DNA from: Cavia porcellus
Taxonomy: Eukaryota; Chordata; Mammalia; Rodentia; Caviidae
DNA length: 64,000 bases
Direction: 5' to 3'
Assembly (NCBI RefSeq): GCF_034190915.1
Contig: NW_026947488.1
Span: 3,234,501-3,298,500, forward strand
How positions within the stretch are numbered: the stretch's first letter is position 1; every line of letters begins with the position of its first letter. Below, piece after piece: positions 1-11,457 of this stretch. The notes below the pieces were generated by a model that was not told the DNA's origin, made no database searches, and saw only the letters and a program-made list of their open reading frames with translations. A program made the translations under genes and the position numbers.

Positions 1-3000
1 TCTGAGTGTCTGAGCCCTGCACAGAAGGGCTACACTGGTCCTTTCCCCATAGCACTGAACGGCGCCCATGGTCACCAGGGTCTGCCCTGTCAGGTGACAC
101 AGAGGGCTGGAGCCAGGCTGTGGGCTGATCACCTGGGTTTTCTCTTCCCGAGACCTAATGGAACCTGTTGATGTCAGGCCACACAGCAGGCCCTCGGCTG
201 GTCAGAGTGGGCAGGAGTGTGTGGAAGGCATTGTACTGACCTGGGACTGTGCTCACAGCAGTGTGGAGAGGAGATCTTCGCCCACCCATGTACACAGGGA
301 CACAAGCAATACCCCCAGGTGGAGGTACACTCAGGTACTTGACAGGTGGGATCCAAGCAAAGAGGAGGAACAGACTGGCCGGGTTCTCAGGCACAGTGGT
401 AGAATGAGGGTGGAGGAGGTAAATATCCTAACTCAACAGAGGTCCAGCCTCATCCTGGGCACTGACCCGCAGGCAGAGTCAGGCTGCTGAGGGGAAGAGC
501 GGCTGCTTGGAAGACTCTGGTGAGAAGGATCCCATCTCTGTGTCTGGCTCGGTGCAGAACAGCATTTTGATCGGTGATGTCTGTGGGCTGCAAACGTGGG
601 CAGGGACAAGAGCCATCCTGGATTGCCATCTTGGCGCTGTGCCCCGTCAGTAACCTCACAGTAAAATCACGTTTGAGAAGACACTGAGAGGAGCTTGGGT
701 AAGTGGATTGAATGTGAAGGTGGAGAGAGAGGGGCAGGCCTCTGCAGGAGTCCAGAGTCCTCTGGAGCTGGGCTTGAGGCCTGAGACGGCCAGAGCTGCC
801 CCAGCAGCATCAGGCACTGGCAAGAAGGCAGAGGCCTGCGCTCACCCTGCTTGCGGAGGGCGGACCTGCATGCTGACACACTCTCTGCAGAGCTCAGGGA
901 TGAGGATCAGGGAAAGGAGGGACCATGCCTCACCAGTGCTCCTGCAGATACAGCTGGGGCCCATGGCAGCAGTGGCCCATGGACGTTGCTAGCTCTGCAC
1001 ACCCTCTAATTGCAGGGCAAAGAATCTGCATTTAAAAAAGACATCTGGGTGTTCATGTGCACATAGCAGCGCATGCACGAACACACACACACACACATAC
1101 ACACACAAGTACACACAGTGCCTGGGCCAGGGTAGCTTCTGAGAAACAGAAATGGAGGTACTATAGGAACTCCTGAGGACTTTGGCAAAGCCACTTCACT
1201 GTTACTAGGTGGCATGGATTCATCATTAGGACAGTGGTTTTTATTCTATCACTTCTGCAGGAAATGTCCCACTGCTGGGGCGGGGGGGGGGATGGGATAC
1301 CTGGCTTGGAGGAGCAGGGCGGTGGGTTTGGGGTAGGTGCTGTGAGAGGGTCATGCTGCAGGTGTCGGGGCCCTGGTGCAGGGCAGAGCAGGAGACAGGC
1401 CCTGGCTGGGGGTTCAGGCAGGTGCAGTGCTGGGTCAGAGTGCATGGGGCAGCAGGCCTGAGAGGAGAGGCCAGCGCAGGCCGAGCACAGTATGGAAAGC
1501 ACAGTACAGAAGCGGTTGATGCAAAGCCCGGTCTGTGAAGGAGCCCTTTGTTCCCGGCAGAATGAGCTCTACAAGCAGGTTCATGTGCTGGGCTCAGCCC
1601 CACTGTCTTACTTAATTTCATTGTTGAAATATTTAAACTTGCTCTTCAAATGTATGCCTGGGATTTGGAGACTCATTTTCAGAAGCCATGAAAAGTGCTC
1701 GCGTGATGAAAGTGGAGAACCCTCAGTTCAAGGAAAGTAATTGTGGAGATTAGAAGCTGTCACATCTTGTTTTGCGCAGATCCCACTTCTGAAGAGGAGC
1801 CACGCAGGGCTGAGCGGGTCTCTGAGCTCCGGCAGGGCGCGCCCGCCCACCCCTCACGTCCTGGTAGACTTGGCTCAGAGGGGTCAGCACTGCTGCCCAG
1901 TCTGTCCCTGGTGCCCACACCTGCAGCCCCAGCCCCTTGGGTACGAATGGGACCAACTAGATATTAATTACATTCTGAATTCCTATTGCTAAACCATTAT
2001 TTAAGTGATGATTTAATGAAAGTGTGCAAAAATTCTTAATCGTTTGGGATTTATACCAAATCAGTGATACTTTCAGTGGTGTCTCATTGTGGTGCTGGCC
2101 GGAATCTGCGGTCTGCTAGAACATTCTGAATGATTGTCTTGACGAAGTTATTCTGCCAAGACCACCCTTACACTTCTCCATAGTCTAGAAATTAAACAGC
2201 AGTTTCCCTGGAAGCTGCGAAGGCCCTGGATGCTGACACATTCCATGTTACTGCTGAAATATGAATCCACCAACAACACAAAAGATAGTCTTTATTTATT
2301 CAGTATGAACCATAGTATGTACTCTGATAAAGAATAGAAAGTAAAAATGAAAGCTGGAAACTATTTTATTGCTGTTTGTCTCAGTGCACAGTGACCTAAG
2401 CAAGAACTGGAACTAGAGACACAATATACTTAAATATAAAAGCGATGAAATCCTACAATTATGGGAATTGAGCACAGTGAAGCTCCTCCAGCCATAGGAA
2501 GCTTCACTGAAGTATTTCTAAAAGAGACAGTGAGATCTCCAGTGAAAATGCCTGCTAATGCCCAGCTCGTGAGGAGCCTATGCTGTGAACTTATTTCCCT
2601 GGCCACCAGTGCAATACCTGGCTCCAGAAGTGATTCGGTGAAGGTTTGTTTAACTAATAAGGAGCAGACCGGCTGACAGATGGGTGCAGAGGCATGCACA
2701 GCTCCTTCTCCAAAAAGGAGGCACTCGTGCCCAGAATGACAAGTACCTGGGGAGCAAACAGCTTGGCCGAGCTGCAGCAGTGTCCCTGCAGGCAGTGGTG
2801 CATGGGTCTCCTGCAGGCTGCTGTCACCTTCGGGGTAGAAAGCCAGCTCGACGGAGCTGCCCCAGTGCTGCCATCGACTAAATGTGCAGTTGAAATCTTG
2901 CTGTGGTTACGGATGAAGGGCTGGCCTGGGAAGCTCTCTTTCTCCCTTCCTCTCTACAGTCCTCTGCCTCTCTCTTTCAGCTCCAGGAACTGATCCTGTG

Positions 3001-3814
3001 TTCCATTCTTGCTGGTTCCTGCTGAACGTCAGGGTATCTGTAAGGAGAATGCCACAGCCCCCAGTGGCTTCCCTGAGTTCTCCAGATGGGCTGATAGAGG
3101 TGGGTGTTGCCCTGCTTTGTCCTAGAGTCCAGGAAGCTTTGTGTCCTTAGAGCTGAGGTTGCTACCAGTGTTTTCAGGCCCAGCTCCTGAGATGGGACTT
3201 GGAAAGTGACACTCCTAGCCACAAGGCCGCTTCTTGCCTCCCCCTCCAAGCATATCTTACCTCACAGCGATTTTAGCCCAGCGGTGCAAGTTGCAGACTC
3301 AAGTCTACAAATGCAGTCACACAGCTAATTTGCAGTTTACCCGATCATGGATCTCAAGGGCCTCTGCTGTGGGCCATGTCAGCATGGAGCCAGCGGGGAG
3401 CCAGACATTCCCTTTGGGGAGTCGGTCTCCAGGTGGCTGGACCCAAAGGCTGTGATTCATGGCACAATAACTGCCCTTACTGTTCAGCACAGGAGATCAA
3501 GTAGATCTAAGATTATTTAAATTCTAATAATAAGTAAGCAAAGTAAACAATACCCTGTACAACTGCCTCTAGGTGGCACCCAGAATGTAGCGTCCTCTGG
3601 TGTTGGCAGGGCACTGGACCCTAAGGAGACTCACTCCCTATCTGTGGAGAGCAGGAGACGCCATGTCAGAGGACCAGGGACTTTGCAGGGGGCTGAGGGG
3701 TTTTCCTTGGATGGGGAAACGTCTTTGCTTGGATCATTACCCAGCTGGGCTCTGTGGAACCATGAGGTTTCATCAGTGGTAGCGGGAGGAGATCAGAGAA
3801 GTGTCACTTTTGCT
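1..3814. other. Unassigned non-coding sequence
   Basis: No gene, RNA or repeat family is recognised apart from a CA microsatellite near 1,081. Base composition is moderately GC-rich with scattered CpG but no dense CpG island. Open frames of 60-126 codons occur on both strands in overlapping positions, which is what chance gives at this GC level. None shows a recognisable domain, a plausible splice-flanked exon series or a biased composition. An exon of an unfamiliar gene cannot be excluded without alignment to other mammals. Confidence 0.6.
1081..1113. repeat. (CA)n microsatellite
   Basis: An interrupted CA dinucleotide run of about 30 bases. It continues into looser CA-rich sequence (tacacacag) on the right. 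A pure run of nine G occurs shortly downstream, near 1,280. Confidence 0.9.
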
Positions 3815-3960
3815 GGTTTTACAGATAGAATGAGGGGCCCTGGCTGGAGAGGTGAGGTGTTCTGGAGAAGCTCGGAAGGAACGGCAAGGTGGCAGATTCC
3901 CTAGAAGGGACACAGCTGCTGGCAACCTTATTTACTCCTGGGAAAGCCTCTTTGCACTCT
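3815..3960 (-). repeat. MIR-like SINE fragment
   Basis: The segment reads like the reverse complement of a mammalian-wide MIR: a 'tttacagatagaatgag' stretch (compare the MIR 'ttttacagatgaggaaactgag') followed by a weakly matching tail. It is heavily diverged, as expected for a pre-eutherian SINE. Chance similarity is possible. Confidence 0.4.
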
Positions 3961-4654
3961 GGCCTCCCGAAGCATAGGTCGTTGCCTCCACCATTACGTT
4001 CATGGCAATCTAGTTGAGGCAGCAACAGGAAAGGAGTACACATCCTGAGTGAGAGGAGATGCCAGCTGGGGGCGGCCTTGACACGGCTGGCGGGAGGTGG
4101 GCCTCGAGGGTGCAAGAGAGAGCTTTCCTCGAGGGTGTGAGGTACCCAGCATGGCCCACCAGGGACACCCGAGGGCTGTCTTTCTCAGCCTCCCTGTGAC
4201 ATTTAACTGATCATAGCAGTCGGAAGGGACATGGGCTGAGTTCTTTCTACGGGATCTTTGAGATTTTATAAGGAGGATTTTAAGAGCAGAATGTTTTCAA
4301 GCTTCAGAAGAATAAAGCTGCCGTAAAGCAGGAGCGGGAACAACAGTTAACACTTCTGATAAAGAGTCCCGGACCTCAGATTGCACCGAGCCATTCTGTG
4401 ACGCGGTCAGTGTTCGGTTTCTTGGGTGAAAGGACATTTTGTCTGAGGGACAACTTTTATGTCCATCATATTTTTCAGAACAAGCAATGGAGAGGGAGCA
4501 TTTTCCTTCTGGACTGTCTCGTAAGATCTGTAACGCACAGTCCCGGTATAAACTTGAGGCTGATAAATTTTATCTTACATGCTCCCCTCTGCGTGTTCCC
4601 TGCTTGCACTGTAGCACTGGGGGACCCCAGGCCACGGTGTCCAGGACACTGAGC

Positions 4655-4795
4655 TCAGACTCCCCAGTGACTTTGGTCAAAGTTGTAACAGATCTCGCTC
4701 AGCCTCTGTCTCCTCATCTAGGAAATGAAGCTAGGAACATGCTGGCACACAGGTCAGCGTGGGGGTTAGGTAAGTGAATAAACACAGAATCAGGG
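4655..4795 (+). repeat. MIR SINE
   Basis: Plus-strand MIR. The core 'gcctctgtctcctcatctaggaaatgaa' region corresponds to the MIR 'gcctcagtttcctcatctgtaaaatg' segment. It is followed by 'acatgctggcacacag' matching the 'agtgcctggcacatag' segment and a 'gtgaataaa' end matching the MIR tail. Divergence is high but the order of blocks is right. Confidence 0.75.
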
Positions 4796-5395
4796 TTTTC
4801 TAGGGAATTAGTGTCCAGGGATGCTGTGATGTCCAGGGCCACGTCGCCCACCCTCAGTCCAGGTTTCCCCCCATTCTACCGCAGCTCCTAATGTGCACCT
4901 GGCACCCAAGAGCTCTGCTTCCTGTTAGTGGGACTGCAAGTCCAGGGCCGTTCGGTTTTCCCCTAGTGCCAGTGGTGAGCACTGGGAAGTGCTTAAAGAC
5001 AATATTGGGGTGTTCTAACAGGCCCCCACTGTGTTTTTGAGCAGGTAGGGCCACCTGGAGGCCCGGATCTCCTCTCCCTGGGACACAGCCTTCTGCTTTT
5101 GTCTCTAGGCCCTGTTCTTGCTAACTAAATGCAACTGGGCATCAACCCAAAGGCTGTTCTGAACACACAAGGGCCTGGTTGATGGAAAATCAAGTGGCTG
5201 TCCATGCTGTGAAAATCCGTCTACCTTTCTTTTTCCAGAGGTTTCTATAGCGACCCCTCTATCGCAAATGAGCTGCTGACCGTGGGCCAGAGCACACAAA
5301 ACATGAAGCAAGGGTTGGCAGAGAGGGCTTCAGGCCAACCACGGGGCCTTTAGGGTTTTATAGAGATGCCGCAAGGGAAAAGATGGGATATTTTG

Positions 5396-5525
5396 AGCCA
5401 GGTTTAGTGGTGCACACCAATAATCCCAACACTTTGGAGGTTGAGCCAAGAGGACTGTGAGTTCAAAGCCAGCCTGGACTGCTTAGCAAGAACCTGTTCC
5501 CAAAAAGAACCCCCCAAAAGAATAT
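5396..5525 (+). mobile_element. B1 SINE
   Basis: A 7SL-derived B1 monomer on the plus strand. It opens with 'gccaggtttagtggtgcacacc' (RNA polymerase III box A region), runs through 'taatcccaacactttggagg' and 'gagttcaaagccagcctgg' (box B region), and ends in an A/C-rich tail. It is diverged from active mouse B1, consistent with an older copy. The element is non-autonomous and depends on L1 for movement. Confidence 0.88.
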
Positions 5526-6954
5526 GTTTTGAAAAATAAGGCCTAAGAAATGGTTGCTTAGTGGTATGTGGAGCCTCTTATGACCTCATTTAAGTGGTCA
5601 TGAGTGTCCCATGGAGGTCATGTGCACAGGAGAATGTGAAATCTTTAGCAGCACCCAGAACCCTGGCGAACCACCTTGGTTCCCACTGCGAAGGGAAGAG
5701 GAGGCAAGGGGGTCCTGGGAACCTGGATCAGCCTCCCTGCCCGAGTCTGCTTCTGCAGACCTGTGGGCACGTGCATCAACTTCATGGTTCTAACCAGAGG
5801 AAGGGGACCCTTCCCTTCTGCTTTGAGCCTGTGCCCTGGTGGCATCTCGATGGATCATGGGGCAGTGCGCCTCCAGTGAGAGAAATTAGAGTGAGTAAGA
5901 AGCAGGATTAGAAATGTGAGGGGCGAGCTGCTGTGAGGAGCTGTCTTCATTTACCAAGTCTTTACATCCGGGCTGTGGCATTCTTACCTGCCCAGGCACC
6001 CCCGTTCCCATCACGGACAATGTAATTGGCCCCTTGAGAAGACTGAAAGTCCCTGCATTTAGATGACACGGATGGGTTTCCTGGACACGCTTTCAGGAGA
6101 CGCATTGTCAGTGATTCTCTGGTCAGCGCACAGACCTCTGCAGCCGTCTTATTGCATAGGATTACCAGGGGATTTCACCCGTTCGGCAGTGAAGGGCTCA
6201 GCCCTGCCCGACACTTGACGGGAGCTCAGAATACATTAGCGCAGTGAGAATCAAAGTTGTCTTGTCGACACGGGGCTCGGTGCAGCCTGCTCCTGCAGAT
6301 CATGCTCTGTCAGATGGCTGTCAATCAGCCTGAGGGGGCAGCCTGGGGCGAGCGACACAGGACAAGTGCGCTGGGCCGCCACACACACAAGAGACCTGCT
6401 CGGAGGCCTAGAGAAGAAACTGAATAATTTACCGCCAATTGTGTCACCTTCTGTTCTCTGTTACCGAAGGGGATGATTCCTGGGAATGCAGCATGATGTA
6501 AACTTCCTTTTCAGTGCACCCAGAGGCTCGGGAGTTATGTAACTGCCAGGTCCACTCTGGTGTGTCTTCTTGCCCTGCTGCGTGCGAGGCTGAATCACAT
6601 GGTGTGTCCAGGTGAAGGGCAGCATTATCCTGGGCCACAGGTGATGGCCCAACTACACAGCAGGGAGAGGGTGCAGGAGTCCTTTCCATCTAGGGAGAGG
6701 TTCTAAGAGTGGTACCAGGAAGACTGTGACTGCGGGGCCTCACTGAGAGAGAGACCTCGCTGTGACAGGCCAGACCAGGCCTCCAAGAAAGCACTGATTC
6801 AAGGACTACATGCTTATTCTGTCTCACACATTCCCTGTGATCTGTGACGTGCTGGTCGTCACCTCCGTTATTCTTCTCCCCTTCCCTTTTTATTAGGAGC
6901 TCTTTTCCTGATAGCACAGCACAAACCATCACAGCATAGAATCTTCGGTGTCCC
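5526..6954. other. Unassigned non-coding sequence
   Basis: No gene or repeat family recognised. GC-moderate sequence with isolated CpGs and short overlapping chance frames on both strands. No polyadenylation-linked gene end or CpG island is apparent. Confidence 0.55.
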
Positions 6955-7190
6955 TGTCGGTCAGTTTCCCATCACCATAAAGAAGACCTGAGATCATTAG
7001 CCTGAAAAACAGAGCTCTCTGTTTGGCTCATGGTTTGGCAGGGCTTAGTCTACCATTACTTTACCATTACCTGTGCCAAGGTAGCGCATGGGAGTGAGGA
7101 GCTTGTGGTGGTCAATACCACTCACTTCAACGCCAGAATGGACAAAGGAGGAAGAGAATGAGCTGGGGCCCCATGATTCCTTTGAACTAA
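6955..7190 (-). mobile_element. MaLR-type solo LTR, minus strand
   Basis: The start, 'cggtcagtttcccatcaccataaagaa', corresponds to the reverse-complement start of mammalian MaLR LTRs ('attagtccgttctcacactgctataaag'). It is followed by 'gtttggctcatggtttggcagg', matching the 'actcacagttccacatgg' block, and 'ccccatgattc' near the end. No internal region or partner LTR is seen, so this looks like a solo LTR left by recombination. Confidence 0.6.
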
Positions 7191-8399
7191 ATGATCAGAG
7201 GGCCTCCCGCTAGGTCCCAACCTGGCAAATTTTCACCTTCTCCCAATAGCAGCAAGCTGCAGACCAGGCTGACCACACAAGGGCTTTTGGGGGGCATTCC
7301 AGACCTAATGAGGATCCTTCTCTTAAGCCCTGATGATTACCACATACATCCCCTGGTGGTGTCCTGTGGTGCCCTGGCCTGGCTGACTTCCCGTGGCTGT
7401 GACCGGTGCTTATGATCCCTAAAACACAAGCAGCTTCACACCGTGGCTCACTCTCCTCTACAGCGTGAAGTCTATAAATGCGCCGAGTTCTAGTCCTGTG
7501 CCGGGTGTGTTACTTGCCGCAGTGCAGATGTCAATAAACATCTGTTGACCTAGATTGTTCTCTGACACTTGGTTTCCTCTGCCTAACATCACAGCCCGGA
7601 TACCCCACTCACGCATCAAGAGACAATTATTCTTAAATTCTTTCCCTGAGCCTTCATTTTCCTCTAATAAAGGAAGCTAATCCATTCTTCATGAGCCCCT
7701 AACAGGTGGTGAGCATTGGTATGGATTCCAATAGTTTCAAGACAAATGTGATTAAATCCAGTCCCAACCCTCCTGGAAGTACGGGAATTGGCCAGGTGTA
7801 CCGCGTAAGCGTGAGGGTATGCTTGGCACTCTGATGACAACATTGTGGGTTTAGGTAAACGACTGCGAGCTTGTTATCTTTTCTCTCAGAATTTTTGTTC
7901 TTATTTGAGGAAGGTATCAGAGTAGGATTTTTGTGAAAGTGGTGATGGTTCTATTTCTGATGAATCATTTCATAAATTGTTTTCTGGTGATGGTTCTATT
8001 TTCACTTGTCTGTCTGAGGCTCCAGGGCACCACTGTTCGGCTACTGCACACCTGCCACCAGCAAGTCCCCTGTGCAGAATTGGTGACAGTGGACACTCAC
8101 TGGAAGAACATCTATTATAAACATGCTCTTTAGAATCACTTACGCACAACAAATGCTTACACTGAGAGTCTCTGATTTCACATGCACTGCCTCTGCCATG
8201 CAATAGTAACAAAAAGTATTGTCTTATTTATCAGGTCACATCATTTTCTTTTAAAACTTATTCTCTAAAGTCAAGATGGTTGTATTTTCCTTACAAGTTA
8301 GAAGGCAGTGTATTTCTCAAAGTCAAGGTCATAAATGAGAATAATCATTTCAAAATGCTTCTTCAATCTCATCTGATCGCTTTAAAATTTTCTGATTAT
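7191..8399. other. Unassigned non-coding sequence
   Basis: No gene recognised. A short stretch near 7,475-7,560 with 'gtcaataaacatctgttgacc' resembles the end of an MIR or L2 element but is too short to call. An 18-base motif (tggtgatggttctattt) occurs twice, about 45 bases apart, near 7,940 and 7,985. Confidence 0.5.
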
Positions 8400-8830
8400 A
8401 TGTGCAAAATTACTGTAGAAATTTGATAAAAACACAGAAGAGTTCATAAAAAATATCATCTCTAAGTCTCTTAGAAATAACCACAATTATCATTTGGTGT
8501 TTCCTCAAAGTATGTGTGTATGTTTTATATACTGGTTTTTTCAAGCTAATGTTACAGTGCGGAAATTTTTTCATATGGTTACATCATCAACAATATTGTT
8601 TAATTGAAGCATAGTATCCTATCATAATTCTGTACCACAATTTGTTGATAATAGTCAAGTGCAGAGACATTTAAGTTGTTTTCAACTTTTATGCCTAAAT
8701 AATTACCTGTTTATTTAACACCGAGACGTCTTTGATTATGTCCTCATATTAATTACCTAGGAACAGAATGGAGGGGTCACTTCAATCACCACTTCTTCCT
8801 TTTTCTCTGTCATTAAAGTGCCTGCTTATA
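8400..8830 (-). mobile_element. Old L1-like fragment, minus strand
   Basis: AT-rich block whose middle follows the well-known reverse complement of the L1 3' ORF2 region: a 'gaagcatagtatcc' segment, 'ccacaatttgttgat', 'agacatttaagttgttttcaac' and 'acctaggaacagaatgg'. In L1 these read '...aatagtattccattg', 'ccacattttgttt', 'gacatttgggttgtttcca' and 'acctaggagtggaattg'. All blocks are diverged, so this is an ancient, dead copy. Boundaries are approximate. Confidence 0.5.
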
Positions 8831-10069
8831 AAATGCAGACACAGTGAACACTCACCTATAATGTCTTTGGTGGAACTTTTAATCGGTGTTAAGTGCGCAC
8901 GCAGCAGAACACACGCACTGCTTACTCCCAGCTGGCTGAGCTGCACACACTCAGGTGTGTGTGCACCTGAGTGACTGGCGCTGAGCTCAGAGGGGGCCTT
9001 GCTGTCGCCCTGGATGCCGTTCTCTCTGGGATCGGAGTCGCTCGTCTTCTGCTGCTCGGAGACTGTGGCTGGTTTCCGGGTCCTGCGACTTCTGACTCTC
9101 CCTCACGCTGCCTCCTCCCCCTGGTGCTCTGCCGAGGGCTGGGTCCTGGCTGTGGCACACAGCAGGAGTTGGTTCTTTTTCTTGCCTTTGCAGCAGAGTG
9201 TGACCAACTATGGCCCAAGAACCACATCTGATCCAGCGCTGCTTCTGAACGGCCTCGCATGCTCTGTTGGAGGGGTTCCAGTGCAATTCAGGGGTACGCG
9301 AATGCCTACAAATGCAGATCCTTTGTTTTGCTTCTTGGCTAATGAAACCTAAAATGCTTGTGCTTTGGTCACTTCCTCAGTTCTCCCTACATCTCCACCA
9401 CACCCGCCACCTCAGAGGACCACGTGTGTCCTATTGGATCGTTCCGTGGACGGTGCCTGCCATTTGTGGTCACACGAGAATGCTGGTCAGAACATCCCTG
9501 CTCCTGCCTCGTGCTGCACAAACCCGCTTAGCCTGCGCAGGATCCCGCACTCACGGGTCTGTGTCCAGCTGCGCAGACTCCACCAGCCAGCGCTCACGGC
9601 ATTTGCACGGATTTGCTCTGACAGCTCATTATATTGCTAGAACCTTCCATGCAGTGTGAGTAACAGTGACACTGAAAGTTAATCATCCTGGTTTTGATAT
9701 TTCACTACCAGAAATGGTTTTCATGTAGTTTTTAACTTAATCACTGCTTTAAAGACGATGTCTGCAAATACAGACCTTTTTCGGAGACTGTGGGTGTTAG
9801 AATTTTAGTGTATGAATCTAAGGAGTGGGGCAGAAAGTACAGCCAAGAGTTAAGGCCAAGGGATAAAGCAGAGTCGTTTGTCATTCAGAATCTCTGACTT
9901 TCCCCCAAATGTGCCTGACACAGTGGCACAGTGGCCGAGAGCATCGTAGGCCTCCACTGCCCACAGGTGGGTGGGCGGTGCTCTGGGTAACTTGGGTTGA
10001 AGGAGAAGCAAGGCGGCCAGGGCCTAGCAGCGAACTGTGGGGGGCTGTGGAGTGGGATGGGGTGGCGCT
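8831..10069. other. Unassigned non-coding sequence
   Basis: Relatively GC- and CpG-containing sequence (about 8,890-9,650) with overlapping open frames up to 130 codons on both strands. The frames overlap one another and none resembles a known protein. CpG density does not reach what I would call a CpG island by eye. A short exon of an unknown gene cannot be excluded. Confidence 0.5.
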
Positions 10070-10121
10070 GATGGGAATGGGCACCGTGGTGCGCTGATGG
10101 GAATGGGCACCGTGGTGCGCT
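10070..10121. repeat. 26-bp perfect tandem duplication
   Basis: Two identical 26-bp units (beginning gatgggaatggg) lie head to tail at 10,070-10,095 and 10,096-10,121. Perfect identity implies a recent slippage-type duplication. It has no evident coding context. Confidence 0.95.
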
Positions 10122-11409
10122 CTCCTCGCTTGCCTGGTCACTGCGGGCCATCACTCTCCATTTCTTCCACCAAAACACAGACGGGGCCCCCACACCGAGT
10201 GCCACAGCCCACAGTTCTCAGCCCGCACACTGGCTACCCAGCCTCTCCCGATGCCTCCAGCAAATGCATCTGCCTAATGAGATTCAGTTATGTTTGTTTC
10301 TAAATCATTTGTTGCAATTGTTCATCGCATCCTAATTATGTAATTTGACTAAATACAGTGCAAGCCAATGGAATGGGAGTGCAAAAAGAGGATTGTTTTC
10401 ATGAAAACCAAGTTAAATGTTTTCCAAAGTGAGTTGCCGTAAAGAAAATGTTGTTAAATCAAGCGTGGAATCTAGATTGTAAAAAATCCGGGGGCAGGCC
10501 ACGCAAAAGCTTTGTGCATGCCAGTCGAGGTGTGTATGTGGTTTGACATTGTTGTGCTAGCGTAAAGAAACTGAACTGCAAAATATTAGCAGTATTACTA
10601 GGGTGGTGAGAAGCTTATGAAAAGACGCACTGAAAAACTGTAATCAGGGGTGCTGGTCTTAAAAAGGTTTGGAGCAGTTTCTAAAGATGGGCTAATAAAT
10701 GTGTGTTTTTGCCTGTTGCATGTTTACGTCGTGGGTATAGTTGGAAGGATCTCATATTTTAACTGTGTCTTGTAGAGTAGATAGGAGGCTGGTGCTGGGA
10801 AACTCCTGCCTCTGGGAGATAGGGGGAATTTTGCAAGACAATGCTGGGATATGCAACCAGTGCCTGGCAGATGTGAGCCCTTAGCTGGCACCCAGGGACC
10901 CCTTATGCCTATGGAGAGCTCCTTTGAGACCTTTCTGAGTCAGGTGAGGCATTCACAGGGAAGCAGGGGGTAGGGTCTCATTTTCTTGCTAAATAAGAGC
11001 AGCTTCCGTGTCCGACCCAGACCTGTCATTTGTAAATTGATCTTTCCTAGGATGGCCTCTCTGTGGTCCACACACATTTTGCTTACAATGACAAGTCTAC
11101 CCAGATAGCGTCAAAGGCTTGGTGCCAATTAAAAGTAAAACCCAAGAAGGAAAGAGAAGAAAAGGACGGCCAGCTGAAGACAGGGTCGGCTGTGTGGCAG
11201 GCCCTGAAGATTGCAGAGGTGAGCTTGGATTCTGTTCCTCGTGACCTTGTTTGCAAGTAGAGTACTTTATCCTTAAAAAGTGGAGAGCCCAGGCACCTCG
11301 CTGTTTCAGGGGACACTGACATAGCCAGGGGGTGGGTTCCCAGAAAGGACACATGGTGCCCACTCCGCATCTCCAGGGAGCACGCTCGGGGTGGGGGCCA
11401 CCCTGGCAC
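10122..11409. other. Unassigned sequence, partly conserved-looking
   Basis: No gene recognised. The part at roughly 10,283-10,440 is AT-rich, high in complexity and free of repeat-like texture, the look that conserved non-coding elements often have; this is only an impression. A 65-codon frame at 11,063-11,260 on the plus strand resembles nothing I know. Confidence 0.45.
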
Positions 11410-11457
11410 CCTGGCACCGAGAAGAGGGAGCACCCTGGCACCGAGAAGAGGGAGCAC
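11410..11457. repeat. 24-bp perfect tandem duplication
   Basis: Two identical 24-bp units (cctggcaccgagaag...) at 11,410-11,433 and 11,434-11,457, preceded by a partial copy (ccctggcac). The unit length is a multiple of three, which makes chance frames through it show a repeated peptide. I see no other reason to call it coding. Confidence 0.95.

Noticed and set aside
8890..9650. CpG-island promoter
   Set aside because: CpGs are more frequent than nearby but not dense or continuous enough by eye, and no exon-like sequence follows.
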